Positions 24,956-34,090 of a stretch of DNA of 64,000 nt are shown here, piece by piece. Both the position numbers and the translations under genes were made by a program. Below the pieces are notes generated by a model. That model did not search any database and was not told the origin of the DNA. It worked only from the letters and a program-made list of their open reading frames with translations. This stretch comes from Haloactinomyces albus (GTDB lineage: Bacteria; Actinomycetota; Actinomycetes; Mycobacteriales; Pseudonocardiaceae). Positions within the stretch are counted from its first letter, which is position 1; each line of letters begins with the position of its first letter. The stretch lies in the NCBI RefSeq assembly GCF_031458135.1, contig NZ_JAVDXW010000001.1:1-64000 (forward strand), given 5' to 3'.

Positions 24956-26212
24956 ATGGCTGAGCTCTCGCCGGTACTGAAACAGGCCACGCCGGTGCTG
25001 GCCGCTCGGGGCGACGGTGTCCACCTCTACGATGAGGACGAACGCCGCTACCTCGACTTCACCGCCGGGATCGGAGTCACCAGTACCGGCCATTGCCACC
25101 CGCGTGTGGTCGAAGCCGCCCAGCAGCAGGTGGGTACCCTCATCCACGGCCAGTACACGACCGTGATGCACCGGCCGCTGCTGCAGCTCACCGAGCGGCT
25201 CGGCGAGGTCCTGCCCGCCGGGCTGGACCGGCTGTTCTACGTCAACTCCGGCAGCGAGGCCGTGGAAGCCTCCGTGCGCCTGGCGCGCCAAGCCACCGGA
25301 CGTCAGAACATCGTGGCGTTTCACGGCGGCTTCCACGGCCGCACGATGGGTGCCGGTGCCTTGACCACCTCGGGGGTCAAAACCCGAGCCGGGATCGGGC
25401 CGATGATGCCGGGCGTGGTCTTCTCCCCGTTCCCGGAGGCCTATCGTCACGGGTGCTCGGAGGCCGAGGCGGTGCGGTTCGCCCTGACCGAACTCGACCA
25501 TGTGCTGGCCACGGCCAGCGCTCCTGCCGACACTGCCGCGTTCATCGTCGAGCCGGTCCTCGGCGAAGGCGGCTACATTCCGGCGCCGCCGGAGTTTCTG
25601 GCCGGGCTGCGCGAGCGCGCCGACCGGCACGGGGCCCTGCTGATCGTCGACGAGGTGCAGACCGGAGTGGGCCGCACCGGCCGGTTCTGGGGCATCGACC
25701 ATGCCGGTGTGCGCCCGGATGTGGTGCTCACCGCCAAGGGCTTGGCCAGTGGTTTTCCGCTGTCGGCGATGGCGGCCTCGGACGAGCTCATGGCGCGGGC
25801 CTGGCCGGGTTCGCAGGGCGGCACCTACGGCGGCAATGCCGTGGCCGCCGCCGCGGCCGTGGCCACCCTGGATGTCGTGCACGAGGAGGGGCTCGTGGCC
25901 AATGCCGCCGAGCAGGGCGACCGGCTGGCCGAAGGACTGCGCAAGGTCGCCGCCGAGCACCCCGTGATCGGCGATGTGCGGGGCCGGGGACTCATGGTCG
26001 GCAACGAGTTCACCACCGGCGACGGCAAGCCGGACACGGCCGGTGCCGCCCGGGCGCAGCAGGCCGCCGCCGAGCGGGGACTGTTGCTGCTGACCTGCGG
26101 CCCGCACGCCAACGTGGTGCGGATGATCCCGCCGCTGGTGGTGACCACCGAGCAGGTCGATGACGCGGTATCGATCTGGGCCGAGGCGGTCGAGGCGGCC
26201 ATGACCGGGTGA
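24956..26212 (+). CDS. gabT: Class III aminotransferase, 4-aminobutyrate/omega-amino-acid type
   Basis: A 418-residue PLP enzyme. Start MAELSPVLKQATPVLAARGD. It has the FHGGFHGRTMGAGALTTSG phosphate-binding region, the Asp of LLIVDEVQTGVGRTGRFWGI, and the PLP Lys in VVLTAKGLASGFPLSAMAAS. These match GabT-like omega-aminotransferases; ornithine-type enzymes remain possible. ATG 24956 is preceded by AAAGGTTGGAG. It shares a divergent regulatory region with the semialdehyde dehydrogenase. In the island it would deaminate the amino acid released by the amidase or M20 enzyme. Confidence 0.92.
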   Translation: MAELSPVLKQATPVLAARGDGVHLYDEDERRYLDFTAGIGVTSTGHCHPRVVEAAQQQVGTLIHGQYTTVMHRPLLQLTERLGEVLPAGLDRLFYVNSGSEAVEASVRLARQATGRQNIVAFHGGFHGRTMGAGALTTSGVKTRAGIGPMMPGVVFSPFPEAYRHGCSEAEAVRFALTELDHVLATASAPADTAAFIVEPVLGEGGYIPAPPEFLAGLRERADRHGALLIVDEVQTGVGRTGRFWGIDHAGVRPDVVLTAKGLASGFPLSAMAASDELMARAWPGSQGGTYGGNAVAAAAAVATLDVVHEEGLVANAAEQGDRLAEGLRKVAAEHPVIGDVRGRGLMVGNEFTTGDGKPDTAGAARAQQAAAERGLLLLTCGPHANVVRMIPPLVVTTEQVDDAVSIWAEAVEAAMTG

Positions 26213-26420
26213 GCGCCGCGTGTCTTCGGCGACCGTGGGGCTCGAGGGACCGGATTCGGGATCTGCCTTCCTCCGAGCCCTGTCCGGCCTGCGGTGATCG
26301 TCGCCGCAGGCGGACGCGCACCAGTGGGCCTGTGGGAAGGTGTGGCGTTTCTGGGATGCTTCCCGGGAAGGTCGGCATGGCAGACGATGCCGGCGAGGCG
26401 AATCCCGCGGGTGTGAGGTC

Positions 26421-27626
26421 ATGAACGATTGGTCGGCCAACCAGCCGCCCCGAGGTCGGCGGCCCCGACCGAACCGGCCGCAAGGACAACCAGGACAGCC
26501 GGGGCAAGCAGGTTACGACTACTACCACGGCGCCGACCGGCCCCAGCAGGCTCGAACACAACCCATCCGGTCGCAGGGCGGTCCACCCCCGCCACCACAG
26601 CAGCCCGGCACGGCGCGGCCTCCGTCCACGGGGGGAACTCCCCCGTCGCCGCGGCCGACGACGAAGCCGAGAAACAAGCGGCGGTGGCCGCGCCGTGCCG
26701 GCATCGCGGTGGGGCTCGTGGTGGTGCTGCTGGCCGCTCTGGTGTTCTACGTCGACAGTGTGCTGCAGCGCACCCCGGCCCTGGCCGACTACGAGGGCCG
26801 CATCCCCGACACCCCGGGCACGAACTGGCTGTTGGTGGGCTCCGACAGCCGCCAAGGCCTCGACGAGTCCCGGCGTGAGGAACTCTCCGCAGGCGACGCC
26901 GGGGGACGCCGCACCGACACCATGATGCTGGTACACATCCCCGCCGGACAGGGTCAGCCGTCCCTGATCAGCCTGCCCCGGGATTCCTCGGTGCCGATCG
27001 CCGGGCACGGACGAGGCAAACTCAATGCCGCTTTCGCCTACGGTGGCCCGAAACTGCTCGTGCAGACCGTGGAGACGATCACCGGTGTGCATCTGGATCA
27101 CTATGCCGAGATCGGCCTCGGCGGCTTCGCCGAGTTGGTCAACGCCGTCGGCGGCGTCGAGATGTGCCTGGACGAACCGCTGCGCGATCCGAAGGCCGGT
27201 ATCGACCTGGCCGCCGGGTGCCAGCACCTCGACGGGGCCCAGGCGCTGGGATTCGTGCGCAGCCGCGCCTTCGCCGAAGGGGACCTGCAGCGGGTGGAAA
27301 ACCAGCGCAAACTCCTCGGCGCACTGATCGGCAAAGTCACCAGCCCGGCCACCCTGTTCAACCCGCTGCGCATGTTTCCCCTGATTTCCGGGATCGGCGA
27401 CACCTTCCTGATCGACAACAACGACCACATCTGGCACCTGGCATGGCTGGCCTGGACCATGAACGACATCAGCAGTGGCCAGGGCATCACCACCACCGTG
27501 CCGATCGCCGGGTTCGGCAGGCTCAACGGCCAGTCGGTGGTCAAGTGGGACTCGCCGCAGGCCTCGGCGATGTTCGAAGCCATCGCCAACGACCGGCCCA
27601 TCCCTGCGAGAGTGGTGCCGAACTGA
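26421..27626 (+). CDS. LCP-family cell-wall ligase (LytR-CpsA-Psr)
   Basis: A 401-residue membrane-anchored protein. The N-terminal 85 residues are Pro/Gln/Arg-rich cytoplasmic sequence. One helix (RRAGIAVGLVVVLLAALVFY, about 91-112) is followed by the extracellular LCP domain: LLVGSDSRQGLDES, RRTDTMMLVHIPA, SLISLPRDSSVPIAGHGRGK, then the conserved QALGFVRSRAFAEGDLQR near 280-297. The Asp/Arg residues in those motifs bind pyrophosphate of polyprenyl-linked polymers. It likely attaches arabinogalactan or teichoic-acid-like glycan to peptidoglycan. It converges with a GH25 lysozyme nine bases away, giving a cell-wall pair. Confidence 0.93.
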   Translation: MNDWSANQPPRGRRPRPNRPQGQPGQPGQAGYDYYHGADRPQQARTQPIRSQGGPPPPPQQPGTARPPSTGGTPPSPRPTTKPRNKRRWPRRAGIAVGLVVVLLAALVFYVDSVLQRTPALADYEGRIPDTPGTNWLLVGSDSRQGLDESRREELSAGDAGGRRTDTMMLVHIPAGQGQPSLISLPRDSSVPIAGHGRGKLNAAFAYGGPKLLVQTVETITGVHLDHYAEIGLGGFAELVNAVGGVEMCLDEPLRDPKAGIDLAAGCQHLDGAQALGFVRSRAFAEGDLQRVENQRKLLGALIGKVTSPATLFNPLRMFPLISGIGDTFLIDNNDHIWHLAWLAWTMNDISSGQGITTTVPIAGFGRLNGQSVVKWDSPQASAMFEAIANDRPIPARVVPN

Positions 27627-27635
27627 CCGGCCTTT

Positions 27636-28529
27636 TCAGCGGGTGAATTGCTTGAGCTGGGCCATGCTGCCGTTGAAGGTGTTCTGGTCGCCGGGAAACG
27701 TTCCGTGGTCGTTGAACTGCCAGATGGTGTGGTAGTTCCACCCGGCGGGCAGCGCCCCGACCTCGGGCCCGTACCGGGCGACCCACAACGGGTGCGTGGC
27801 GGCGAAGCCCTCAGCACCACCGGTGCAGGTGTTCCACCAGTGGCGAGTGGTGTAGATGGCCGGATACCGACCCGTGCGGGCACGGTAGGTGGTGCTGAAA
27901 TCGGTGATCCACCGGGACATCTCCTGCGGGCTCAGCCCATAGCACATGGGGCCGTATGGGTTGTACTCGATGTCCAGGGCCCCGGGCAGCGTGCGCCCGT
28001 CGGCCGACCATCCGCCGCCGTTGTCGACGAAGAAGCGGGCCTGGGCCGCCCCGCTGGAGACATTGGGCAGCGCGAAGTGATAAGCCCCGCGGATCATGCC
28101 GACCCGGTAGGAGCCGTTGTACTGCTGGGGGAACACGGGACTTTGGTAGGTGGTGCCCTCGGTGGCCTTGACGTAGGTGAAGCGCGCCCCGGCCGCCCGG
28201 GCTCGATCCCAATCGACGCGGCCCTGGTGCCCACTGACATCCATGCCGGCCACGCCCTCGGTGGAGGAAGCAGGCAACGCCGACCGGGGGCTTCTGCGGT
28301 GGCCGAGGCTGTAGCCGGCCCAGGCGCCATAGGGTCCGCGAGGATCCAGCAGCGGCGCAGTGCGCCCGGCAGCGGACCCACCGGACTGGGCAGCGGCACC
28401 GGTCACACCGGGAGTGGCCAGGGCGACCAGCATCGTCGACACGGCCACGGCCACCCGGCGGGTCGTGGACGAACAGCGGGGCAGCACTCGGGCGGGACGC
28501 GCAGAAGGTTTGATGCACGGCAGTACCAC
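27636..28529 (-). CDS. Secreted GH25 lysozyme
   Basis: A 297-residue exported muramidase. Signal peptide: basic start then the VAVAVSTMLVALATPGVTGA core, likely cut near residues 45-50. The GH25 domain at about 95-297 has GMDVSGHQGRVDWDRARAAG (first catalytic-site Asp), FTYVKATEGTTYQSPVF, LDIEYNPYG (acidic catalytic pair), and HTIWQFNDHGTFPGDQNTFN near the end. The GTG at 28529 was chosen because AAGGAGG ends eight bases before it; the longer ATG version lacks a site. Role: cleavage of peptidoglycan or N-acetylmuramyl bonds. Confidence 0.92.
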   Translation of the reverse strand: MVLPCIKPSARPARVLPRCSSTTRRVAVAVSTMLVALATPGVTGAAAQSGGSAAGRTAPLLDPRGPYGAWAGYSLGHRRSPRSALPASSTEGVAGMDVSGHQGRVDWDRARAAGARFTYVKATEGTTYQSPVFPQQYNGSYRVGMIRGAYHFALPNVSSGAAQARFFVDNGGGWSADGRTLPGALDIEYNPYGPMCYGLSPQEMSRWITDFSTTYRARTGRYPAIYTTRHWWNTCTGGAEGFAATHPLWVARYGPEVGALPAGWNYHTIWQFNDHGTFPGDQNTFNGSMAQLKQFTR

Positions 28530-28850
28530 TCGGTTCGCCTCCTTGGAGGTCCGTTGCCGGGCCACCGCGCGGCGAACGACGTCGCCACCGCCGGCCCGTC
28601 ACACAGAGTGAGAGATCATGTGCGAGGCGCAAGAATAACCCGATCTTGCCGGCTTCGCCGCGTGAAGCACGCCGGTGGCCGCCGGTGCCGGCGAAACCAC
28701 GGCGGCGAAGGCATTTCCGGTCCTGGCCGCAGCCGCCGGCACACCGCACCATCCCGGTGGCCGCCGAATCGCGCTCGCCCGGGCCGGCATGCAGCGTGAG
28801 CTGCGCCTCGACAGTGGATATTCACCGCGCTGTCGGGTAGTTGTCGGGAG
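28530..28850. other. Divergent promoter gap, no gene
   Basis: About 320 bases between the lysozyme start and the ATPase gene. It carries promoters for both directions but no frame I can support. Confidence 0.6.
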
Positions 28851-30581
28851 ATGGCACAGCGAACAGGCAGTCAGGGCGGCCGGGGTGGCCGCGGCCCGAG
28901 CAAGACCGCAAACCGGCGTGATGCCACCGGTTTGCGCCAAGAACTGCGCGGCATGCACGGATCCAGCTACGGCCGGTACAAGTCACTGACCGGGACGTGG
29001 AACTTCGACGGTTTCACCCTGGAGGTCCAGAAAGTCCAGCCGGACCCGTACGCGCCTGCCAGCCGATGCCAGGTGCGGGTCTCGGCCGAAACCGCCGGGT
29101 TCCCCGAGAATCTGTGGTCCACCACGGTGCGGGCACGGGGCCTGGCCGGGGTGCTGCTGCGTGCCGTGGACCGGCAGTTGCGCAACAGTCACCTGCGTGT
29201 GGATGCCGGCCACCAGCAGGTGCTGGACCGCAGTGCCTGCCAGATCGTCGACGGGCAGGTGGTGGTGCGGCTGGGCATCGACCTGCCCGGCAAGGGACGC
29301 ACGATCGACGGTAAGCAGGCCGAGCAGGCGCTGTGTGTCGATCTGCCCGAGGCCGTCGAGGCGGCGTTGCGGTGGTCGAGTGCCGACCAGCAGCGGGTAC
29401 GTGACTTCGTGGAGTCGATCGAGGACACCGACGCGCTGCGCAGGCAGCTGCCCGAGCTGGGTCTGGTGGCGTTCGTGGCCGACGGTGCGGTGCTGCCGCG
29501 GCGCAGCGGTGTCGACGACCGCCCGCTGCCGGATGGGTTGGCGTTTTCCTCGCCGGACTCGCTGCGGGTGGAGGTCGATCTGCCGCACCGGGGCCGGATC
29601 AGCGGCATGGGGGTGCCCGAGGGAATCAGCCTCATCATCGGTGGGGGGTTTCACGGTAAGTCCACGCTGCTGCGCGCTCTGGAAAACGGTATTTACGATC
29701 ATGTGCCCGGTGATGGCCGGGAGCTGGTGGTCTGCCGTAACGACACGGTCAAGGTCCGCGCCGAGGACGGGCGCCGCGTGCACCGGGTGGATGTGAGCCC
29801 GTTTGTCAGTCACCTGCCCACCGGCACCGACACCAGCGACTTCTCCACCGACAACGCCTCGGGATCGACCTCGCAGGCGGCATCGCTGGTGGAGTCGGTC
29901 GAGGCGGGGGCACGGGTGCTGCTGCTCGATGAGGACACCGCCGCGACGAACCTGATGATCCGGGATGCGCGGATGCAGTCACTGGTGGCCAAGGAATCCG
30001 AGCCGCTGACTCCGTTTTTGGATCTCATCCGGCCGCTGCACCGACAGCGAGGTGTGTCCACGGTGCTGGTCATGGGCGGCTCGGGCGACTACATGGATGT
30101 GGCCGACCGGGTGTTGATGATGGATTCCTACCGGGCCTACGAGATGACCGACCGCGCACGCGAGGTCGCCGCCAGCCCGACCGGGCGGCATGCCGAGGCC
30201 GAGCACTTCCCCGCACTGCGGGCCCGCGTGCCCGACCCGAGCTCGATCGGCACCGACCGCCCGAAAGTGCGGTCCCGCGGCACCGATGCGCTGACCCTCG
30301 GTGATTCCACCGTGGAACTGCGGGCGGTGGAACAACTGGTCGACCCCAGCCAGGTCACCGGGATCGGTTTGGCGCTGGTGACCTGTGTGCGTGCGGGGCT
30401 GTTGGACGGCACCCGCACGGTGGCCGAGATCCTGGATGCCTTCGACAGCACTGTCGACAAGCGCGGCATCGCCGCGGTCGACGATCGCTTTGTGGGCGAC
30501 TTCGCCGTTCCCCGCCGGTTCGAGCTGGCCGCGGCGCTGAACCGGCTGCGCACCCTGCGCGTGGGCGCCTTCCGCCAGTGA
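28851..30581 (+). CDS. ABC-ATPase-domain protein of the PF09818 type
   Basis: A 576-residue soluble protein with no membrane segment. After a Gly/Arg-rich start it has GSSYGRYKSLTGTWNFDGFT (about 37-56), typical of the family. Walker A is LIIGGGFHGKSTLLRALENG, Walker B is ARVLLLDEDTAATNLMIRD, and VSTVLVMGGSGDYMDVADRV follows. The family is widespread but of unknown function, and it lacks the classical LSGGQ, which distinguishes it from transport ATPases. It stands alone downstream of a promoter gap and before a phosphoribosyltransferase. Length is normal for the family. Confidence 0.88.
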   Translation: MAQRTGSQGGRGGRGPSKTANRRDATGLRQELRGMHGSSYGRYKSLTGTWNFDGFTLEVQKVQPDPYAPASRCQVRVSAETAGFPENLWSTTVRARGLAGVLLRAVDRQLRNSHLRVDAGHQQVLDRSACQIVDGQVVVRLGIDLPGKGRTIDGKQAEQALCVDLPEAVEAALRWSSADQQRVRDFVESIEDTDALRRQLPELGLVAFVADGAVLPRRSGVDDRPLPDGLAFSSPDSLRVEVDLPHRGRISGMGVPEGISLIIGGGFHGKSTLLRALENGIYDHVPGDGRELVVCRNDTVKVRAEDGRRVHRVDVSPFVSHLPTGTDTSDFSTDNASGSTSQAASLVESVEAGARVLLLDEDTAATNLMIRDARMQSLVAKESEPLTPFLDLIRPLHRQRGVSTVLVMGGSGDYMDVADRVLMMDSYRAYEMTDRAREVAASPTGRHAEAEHFPALRARVPDPSSIGTDRPKVRSRGTDALTLGDSTVELRAVEQLVDPSQVTGIGLALVTCVRAGLLDGTRTVAEILDAFDSTVDKRGIAAVDDRFVGDFAVPRRFELAAALNRLRTLRVGAFRQ

Positions 30582-30711
30582 CGACCGGCGCGGACGGCGT
30601 GCGGGGCCGGGCCCAGGTTTCTCCCGGTCCGGGGCGGGGCACCATCGTGGCACCCGCGGTTCTCGCCGCGACCACGCTCACCCCGAGCGAGATTCCTGCA
30701 GGAGGCATCCG

Positions 30712-31374
30712 ATGTCCGATCCGGATCTGCCTGAGCACGGCTTCACCGACCGGCGCCATGGCGGAGCTGTCCTTGCCGACTACATCATCGCACGGCCCTG
30801 GACCGATCCCGTGGTGATCGGCCTGGCCCGCGGTGGGGTGCCGGTGGCCGCGGAGGTGGCCCGGGCGCTGCGGGCCCCGTTGCGGGTGGGCGTGGCTCGC
30901 AAGATCGGAGCTCCGGGCCAGCCGGAACTGGCGTTGGGCGCGGTCACCGCGCACGGGCCTGCCACTTACGACCCGCGGCTGCTGCAGGCCTTTCACACCG
31001 ACGAGGACGAACTCGCCTCCGAATGCGCCCGCGAAAAGGAGGAGGCCCGGCGGCGTGAGGAGCTCTACCAACGGGGTCCGACCTCGGTGCCGTTGGGCGA
31101 GCGCGATGTTCTGCTCGTCGACGACGGTCTGGCCACCGGCGCCACCGCCCGGGCCGCCGTGCGCATGGTGCGCCAGTACTCGCCCCGCAGCATCGTGCTC
31201 GCCAGCCCGGTGGGGGCCACCGAGGCGGTGACCGCCCTGGAGCAGGAGGCCGATTCGGTGCTGTGCCTGCTGCAGCCGAGCGCGTTTCGCGCCGTCGGGC
31301 ACTGGTACGAATCTTTCCCGTCCACCGAGGACGCCGAGATACTCGAGTTGCTGCGGGAGTTCGCCCCGGGCTGA
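30712..31374 (+). CDS. Phosphoribosyltransferase-domain protein
   Basis: A 220-residue type I phosphoribosyltransferase fold. The PRPP loop is VLLVDDGLATGATARAAVRM at about 137-156, and the pyrophosphate loop lies at VARKIGAPGQPELALGAVTA near 63. A charged helical insert (DEDELASECAREKEEARRRE) follows. Such stand-alone proteins in actinobacteria often have no known base substrate; some sit beside esterases or dienelactone hydrolases. Start ATG follows GCAGGAGG. It is separated by 130 bases from the ATPase upstream on the same strand. Confidence 0.88.
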   Translation: MSDPDLPEHGFTDRRHGGAVLADYIIARPWTDPVVIGLARGGVPVAAEVARALRAPLRVGVARKIGAPGQPELALGAVTAHGPATYDPRLLQAFHTDEDELASECAREKEEARRREELYQRGPTSVPLGERDVLLVDDGLATGATARAAVRMVRQYSPRSIVLASPVGATEAVTALEQEADSVLCLLQPSAFRAVGHWYESFPSTEDAEILELLREFAPG

Positions 31375-31404
31375 TCCCACCCGGGGCCGCACCGGGGGAG
31401 GCGG

Positions 31405-31593
31405 TTATTCGGGGGTCTCGTCGGAACGGGGCGGAGTCGGGCGGATTTCGGTGTCGGGATCGTCGTCGGCAGGAGGTTCGGCATCGAGGTCCTCCTGGGA
31501 GCGGGTGGGGTGGTTGCCCTGCAGCAGTCCTTCCACCTCCTCTTCCAGCGCGTCGTCCTGGCGGGGATTGTGCTTGTCGCTGCCTCGTTGCAC
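31405..31593 (-). CDS. Small acidic protein, DUF2795-protein-like N-terminus
   Basis: A 62-residue protein, MQRGSDKHNPRQDDALEEEV followed by EGLLQGNHPTRSQEDLDAEP and an acidic Pro-rich tail. The xRGSDKHxPRxDxxLxxEVEG opening resembles the N-terminus of actinobacterial DUF2795 proteins as I remember them, but the rest of that domain is missing. GTG start after AAAGGAGAACC. It is convergent with the phosphoribosyltransferase gene. Function unknown. Confidence 0.6.
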   Translation of the reverse strand: MQRGSDKHNPRQDDALEEEVEGLLQGNHPTRSQEDLDAEPPADDDPDTEIRPTPPRSDETPE

Positions 31594-31754
31594 GATGGTT
31601 CTCCTTTCGTCCTCACCCGGGTGCTACCCACTTTCGGGGGTCACCAACCCGGGCGAGACCTGGTGGCGGTGCAGGCCCGCGGCGGTTTGTCCCCCGGAGT
31701 TGGTGGATATTCCCGGGCTCGGCAGATCCGACACGCCGAAAGGGGACACCGACC

Positions 31755-32951
31755 ATGAAGGCAGTGACGTGGCACGGCAAACGTGATGTGCGTGTGGATT
31801 CCGTGCCGGATCCGACCCTGCAGCAACCCACGGACGCCATCGTGCGCGTGACCACCACGGGCATCTGCGGATCCGATCTGCATCTGTACGAGGTGCTGAC
31901 CCCGTTTCTCGACGAGGGCGACGTGCTCGGCCATGAACCGATCGGCATCGTCGAGGAAGTGGGCAGCCAGGTGACCGCGATCGCCCCGGGTGATCGCGTG
32001 GTCGTGCCGTTTCAGACCTCCTGCGGGGCCTGTTTCATGTGCGACCGGGGCCTGTACTCCCAGTGCGAGACCACCCAGGTCCGTGAACAGGGCATGGGCG
32101 CGGCTCTGTTCGGCTACACCAAGCTCTACGGGCAGTTGCCCGGCGGGCAGGCCGAGTATCTGCGGGTTCCGCAGGCCCAGTTCAGTCACATCAAGGTTCC
32201 CGACGGTCCCCCCGACGATCGGTTCGTGTACCTGTCCGATGTGGTGCCCACCGCCTGGCAGGCGGTGGACTACGCCGACATCCCGCCGGGCGGCAGCGTC
32301 ACCGTGCTCGGTCTGGGACCGATCGGCAGCATGGCCTGCCGGCTGGCGCTGCAGCGCGGCGTCGGCCAGGTGATCGGGGTGGACCTGGTGCCCGAACGCC
32401 TGGAGAGGGCCCGTGCTCACGGGGCCCAGGTGCTGGATCTGCAGGAGCACAGCGGCGGCAGCACCTCCTTGGGCGAGGCGGTGCGTGAGCTCACCGACGG
32501 GCGTGGCACCGACGCGGTCATCGATGCGGTGGGGATGGAAGCCCACGGCTCTCCGGTGGGGCGGCTGGCCCAACAGATGGCCGGGGCCCTTCCCGCCGGT
32601 GTGGCGGCGTCGATGATGAACCGCATGGGCATCGACCGGATGGGGGCGCTGTATCAGGCCATCGACGTGGTACGCCGGGGCGGAACCATCTCGCTCAGCG
32701 GGGTCTACGGTGGTCAGGCCGACCCGATGCCGATGATGACCCTGTTCGACAAGCAGATCACGTTGCGCATGGGTCAGGCCAACGTCAAGCACTGGATCGA
32801 CGACGTGATGCCGCTGGTGACCGACGACGCCGACCCGCTCGGCTTGGAAAGCTTCGCCACCCACCGGATGCCGCTGCAGCGGGCCGCGGAGGGCTACGAG
32901 ACCTTCCAGAACAAAACCGACCAGGCGATCAAGGTATTGCTGCAGCCCTGA
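31755..32951 (+). CDS. Zinc-dependent alcohol dehydrogenase, formaldehyde-dehydrogenase-like
   Basis: A 398-residue medium-chain dehydrogenase. Catalytic Zn ligands are in TTGICGSDLHLYE and LGHEPIG; structural Zn cysteines are in TSCGACFMCDRGLYSQCETT (four Cys). The Rossmann motif is VTVLGLGPIGSMACRLALQR. An extra segment around SMMNRMGIDRMGALYQAIDV is typical of the glutathione-independent formaldehyde dehydrogenase branch, so aldehyde or alcohol detoxification is likely. ATG 31755 after GAAAGGGGAC. It lies immediately before a region of gene scraps, but is itself complete. Confidence 0.92.
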   Translation: MKAVTWHGKRDVRVDSVPDPTLQQPTDAIVRVTTTGICGSDLHLYEVLTPFLDEGDVLGHEPIGIVEEVGSQVTAIAPGDRVVVPFQTSCGACFMCDRGLYSQCETTQVREQGMGAALFGYTKLYGQLPGGQAEYLRVPQAQFSHIKVPDGPPDDRFVYLSDVVPTAWQAVDYADIPPGGSVTVLGLGPIGSMACRLALQRGVGQVIGVDLVPERLERARAHGAQVLDLQEHSGGSTSLGEAVRELTDGRGTDAVIDAVGMEAHGSPVGRLAQQMAGALPAGVAASMMNRMGIDRMGALYQAIDVVRRGGTISLSGVYGGQADPMPMMTLFDKQITLRMGQANVKHWIDDVMPLVTDDADPLGLESFATHRMPLQRAAEGYETFQNKTDQAIKVLLQP

Positions 32952-32970
32952 ACACGTCTTCGTGCCCGCC

Positions 32971-33156
32971 TTACCAGGACAGGTCCCTGCTGCGGTGTGC
33001 GGCGATGCCGATCGTGGTGAGGACAGCGGCGGCGATGAGCAGCGCGACGAGGCCGGTGGGAGTGACTGTGGCTGCTGCCACGGCCGAGGTGTGTGTGAAC
33101 GGGGACAGGCCCAGTACCTGCGGGGGCAGACCCAGCGGGCCCAGCGCCTCGACCGC
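32971..33156 (-). pseudogene. ABC-2-type permease C-terminal remnant
   Basis: The last ~60 residues of an exporter permease. LGLSPFTHTSAVAAATVTPT, then GLVALLIAAAVLTTIGIAAH and RSRDLSW, is the conserved tail of drug-export permeases. It is open only back to a stop at 33157, exactly where a TetR tail on the other strand begins. The ATPase and most of the permease are gone. Confidence 0.7.
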
Positions 33157-33159
33157 TCA

Positions 33160-33312
33160 CCACACGACCTCGGCGTGCACATCACGGCCTCGGCCACCAT
33201 CGGAGCGGTCATGGGCACACTCCGACACTGGCACCGAGCCGACTTCGCCTACCCACTCCAGGACGCCCTGGAGCAGACATTCCGCATGCTGGAGGACCTC
33301 AAACCGCTCTGA
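33160..33312 (+). pseudogene. TetR C-terminal remnant
   Basis: About 50 residues: DLGVHITASATIGAVMGTLR then HWHRADFAYPLQDALEQTFR and MLEDLKPL. This is the usual end of TetR regulators that accompany drug ABC exporters. No helix-turn-helix or start remains. It probably belonged with the permease scrap on the opposite strand. Confidence 0.7.
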
Positions 33313-33425
33313 CCCGCAGCGACAGGCACCCACGCCACCAACAGGTGCGCCCATCCCTTCCGGAAACCGCCCACCACGGGCAGCCGCGTGTGCCGAGGCC
33401 GCCCGCGACGGACATGCTAAGGATC

Positions 33426-33600
33426 ATGGCCGAGCAAACAGGACAGCACCCGTGGGTGTCGTGCACCACCGACTACGGGCTGGCCGACGGATTCGTCGCC
33501 GCCTGCCACGGTGTGCTGGCACGGTGGGCACCGCAGGCACGGATCCTGGACATCACCCACCGGATCCCACCGCAGGACGTGACAGCCGGGGCGGCGCGTG
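33426..33600 (+). pseudogene. SAM-hydroxide adenosyltransferase/fluorinase-like N-terminal fragment
   Basis: From ATG 33426: WVSCTTDYGLADGFVAACHG then VLARWAPQARILDITHRIPP and QDVTAGAAR. The TDYG and DITH motifs are hallmarks of the SAM chlorinase/fluorinase/hydrolase (DUF62) family. Similarity stops after about 55 residues at AARAHQP, where the intact family (about 260-300) continues. Truncated and presumably dead. Confidence 0.75.
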
Positions 33601-33654
33601 CGCATCAGCCAACGGCCGACGTTTTCCCCCGCGCACCGGGCGGTATCCGCAGGT

Positions 33655-34068
33655 ATGGGCTCCTTGCGCAGCTTTCCGTTTCGTTTCACCCCGGCGTATC
33701 GGCTGGCCGGATTCCCGTTCGGCGTGACCAGGGCGACGACACGAGTCGAGGTCACCGGGGGAGACCTGGTGGTCCGCTTCGGCCCCTGGTGCCTGCGCAC
33801 CCCGGTGAGCAACATCGTGGCCACCACGATCACCGGACCGTTCGCGTTTGCTCTCACGGCCGGCCCGGCGCGCCTGTCCCTGACCGACCGCGGCCTGACC
33901 TGTGCCACGAACGGCCGGCGTGGCCTGTGCGTGCAGTTCGCCGAGCCGGTACGCGGCCTGGATCCGTTCGGGCTGCTGCGGCACCCGGCCGTGACGGTCA
34001 CCGTGGCCGACTACCGCGGCCTGGCCCGGCTCCTGCGCCGCAAGAGGGTGCTGCGACCACGCCGGTGA
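33655..34068 (+). CDS. Hypothetical protein (137 aa)
   Basis: Unrecognised but gene-like: MGSLRSFPFRFTPAYRLAGF then strand-rich segments (ATTRVEVTGGDLVVRFGPWC, DRGLTCATNGRRGLCVQFAE). It ends with a helical DYRGLARLLRRKRVLRPRR. The pattern suggests a small beta-sandwich or PH-like domain with a basic C-terminus. The start is uncertain (GCAGGT precedes ATG 33655). It is convergent with the membrane protein at 34,091. Function unknown. Confidence 0.6.
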   Translation: MGSLRSFPFRFTPAYRLAGFPFGVTRATTRVEVTGGDLVVRFGPWCLRTPVSNIVATTITGPFAFALTAGPARLSLTDRGLTCATNGRRGLCVQFAEPVRGLDPFGLLRHPAVTVTVADYRGLARLLRRKRVLRPRR

Positions 34069-34090
34069 GTCACCACCTGCGGCAGGCCTG

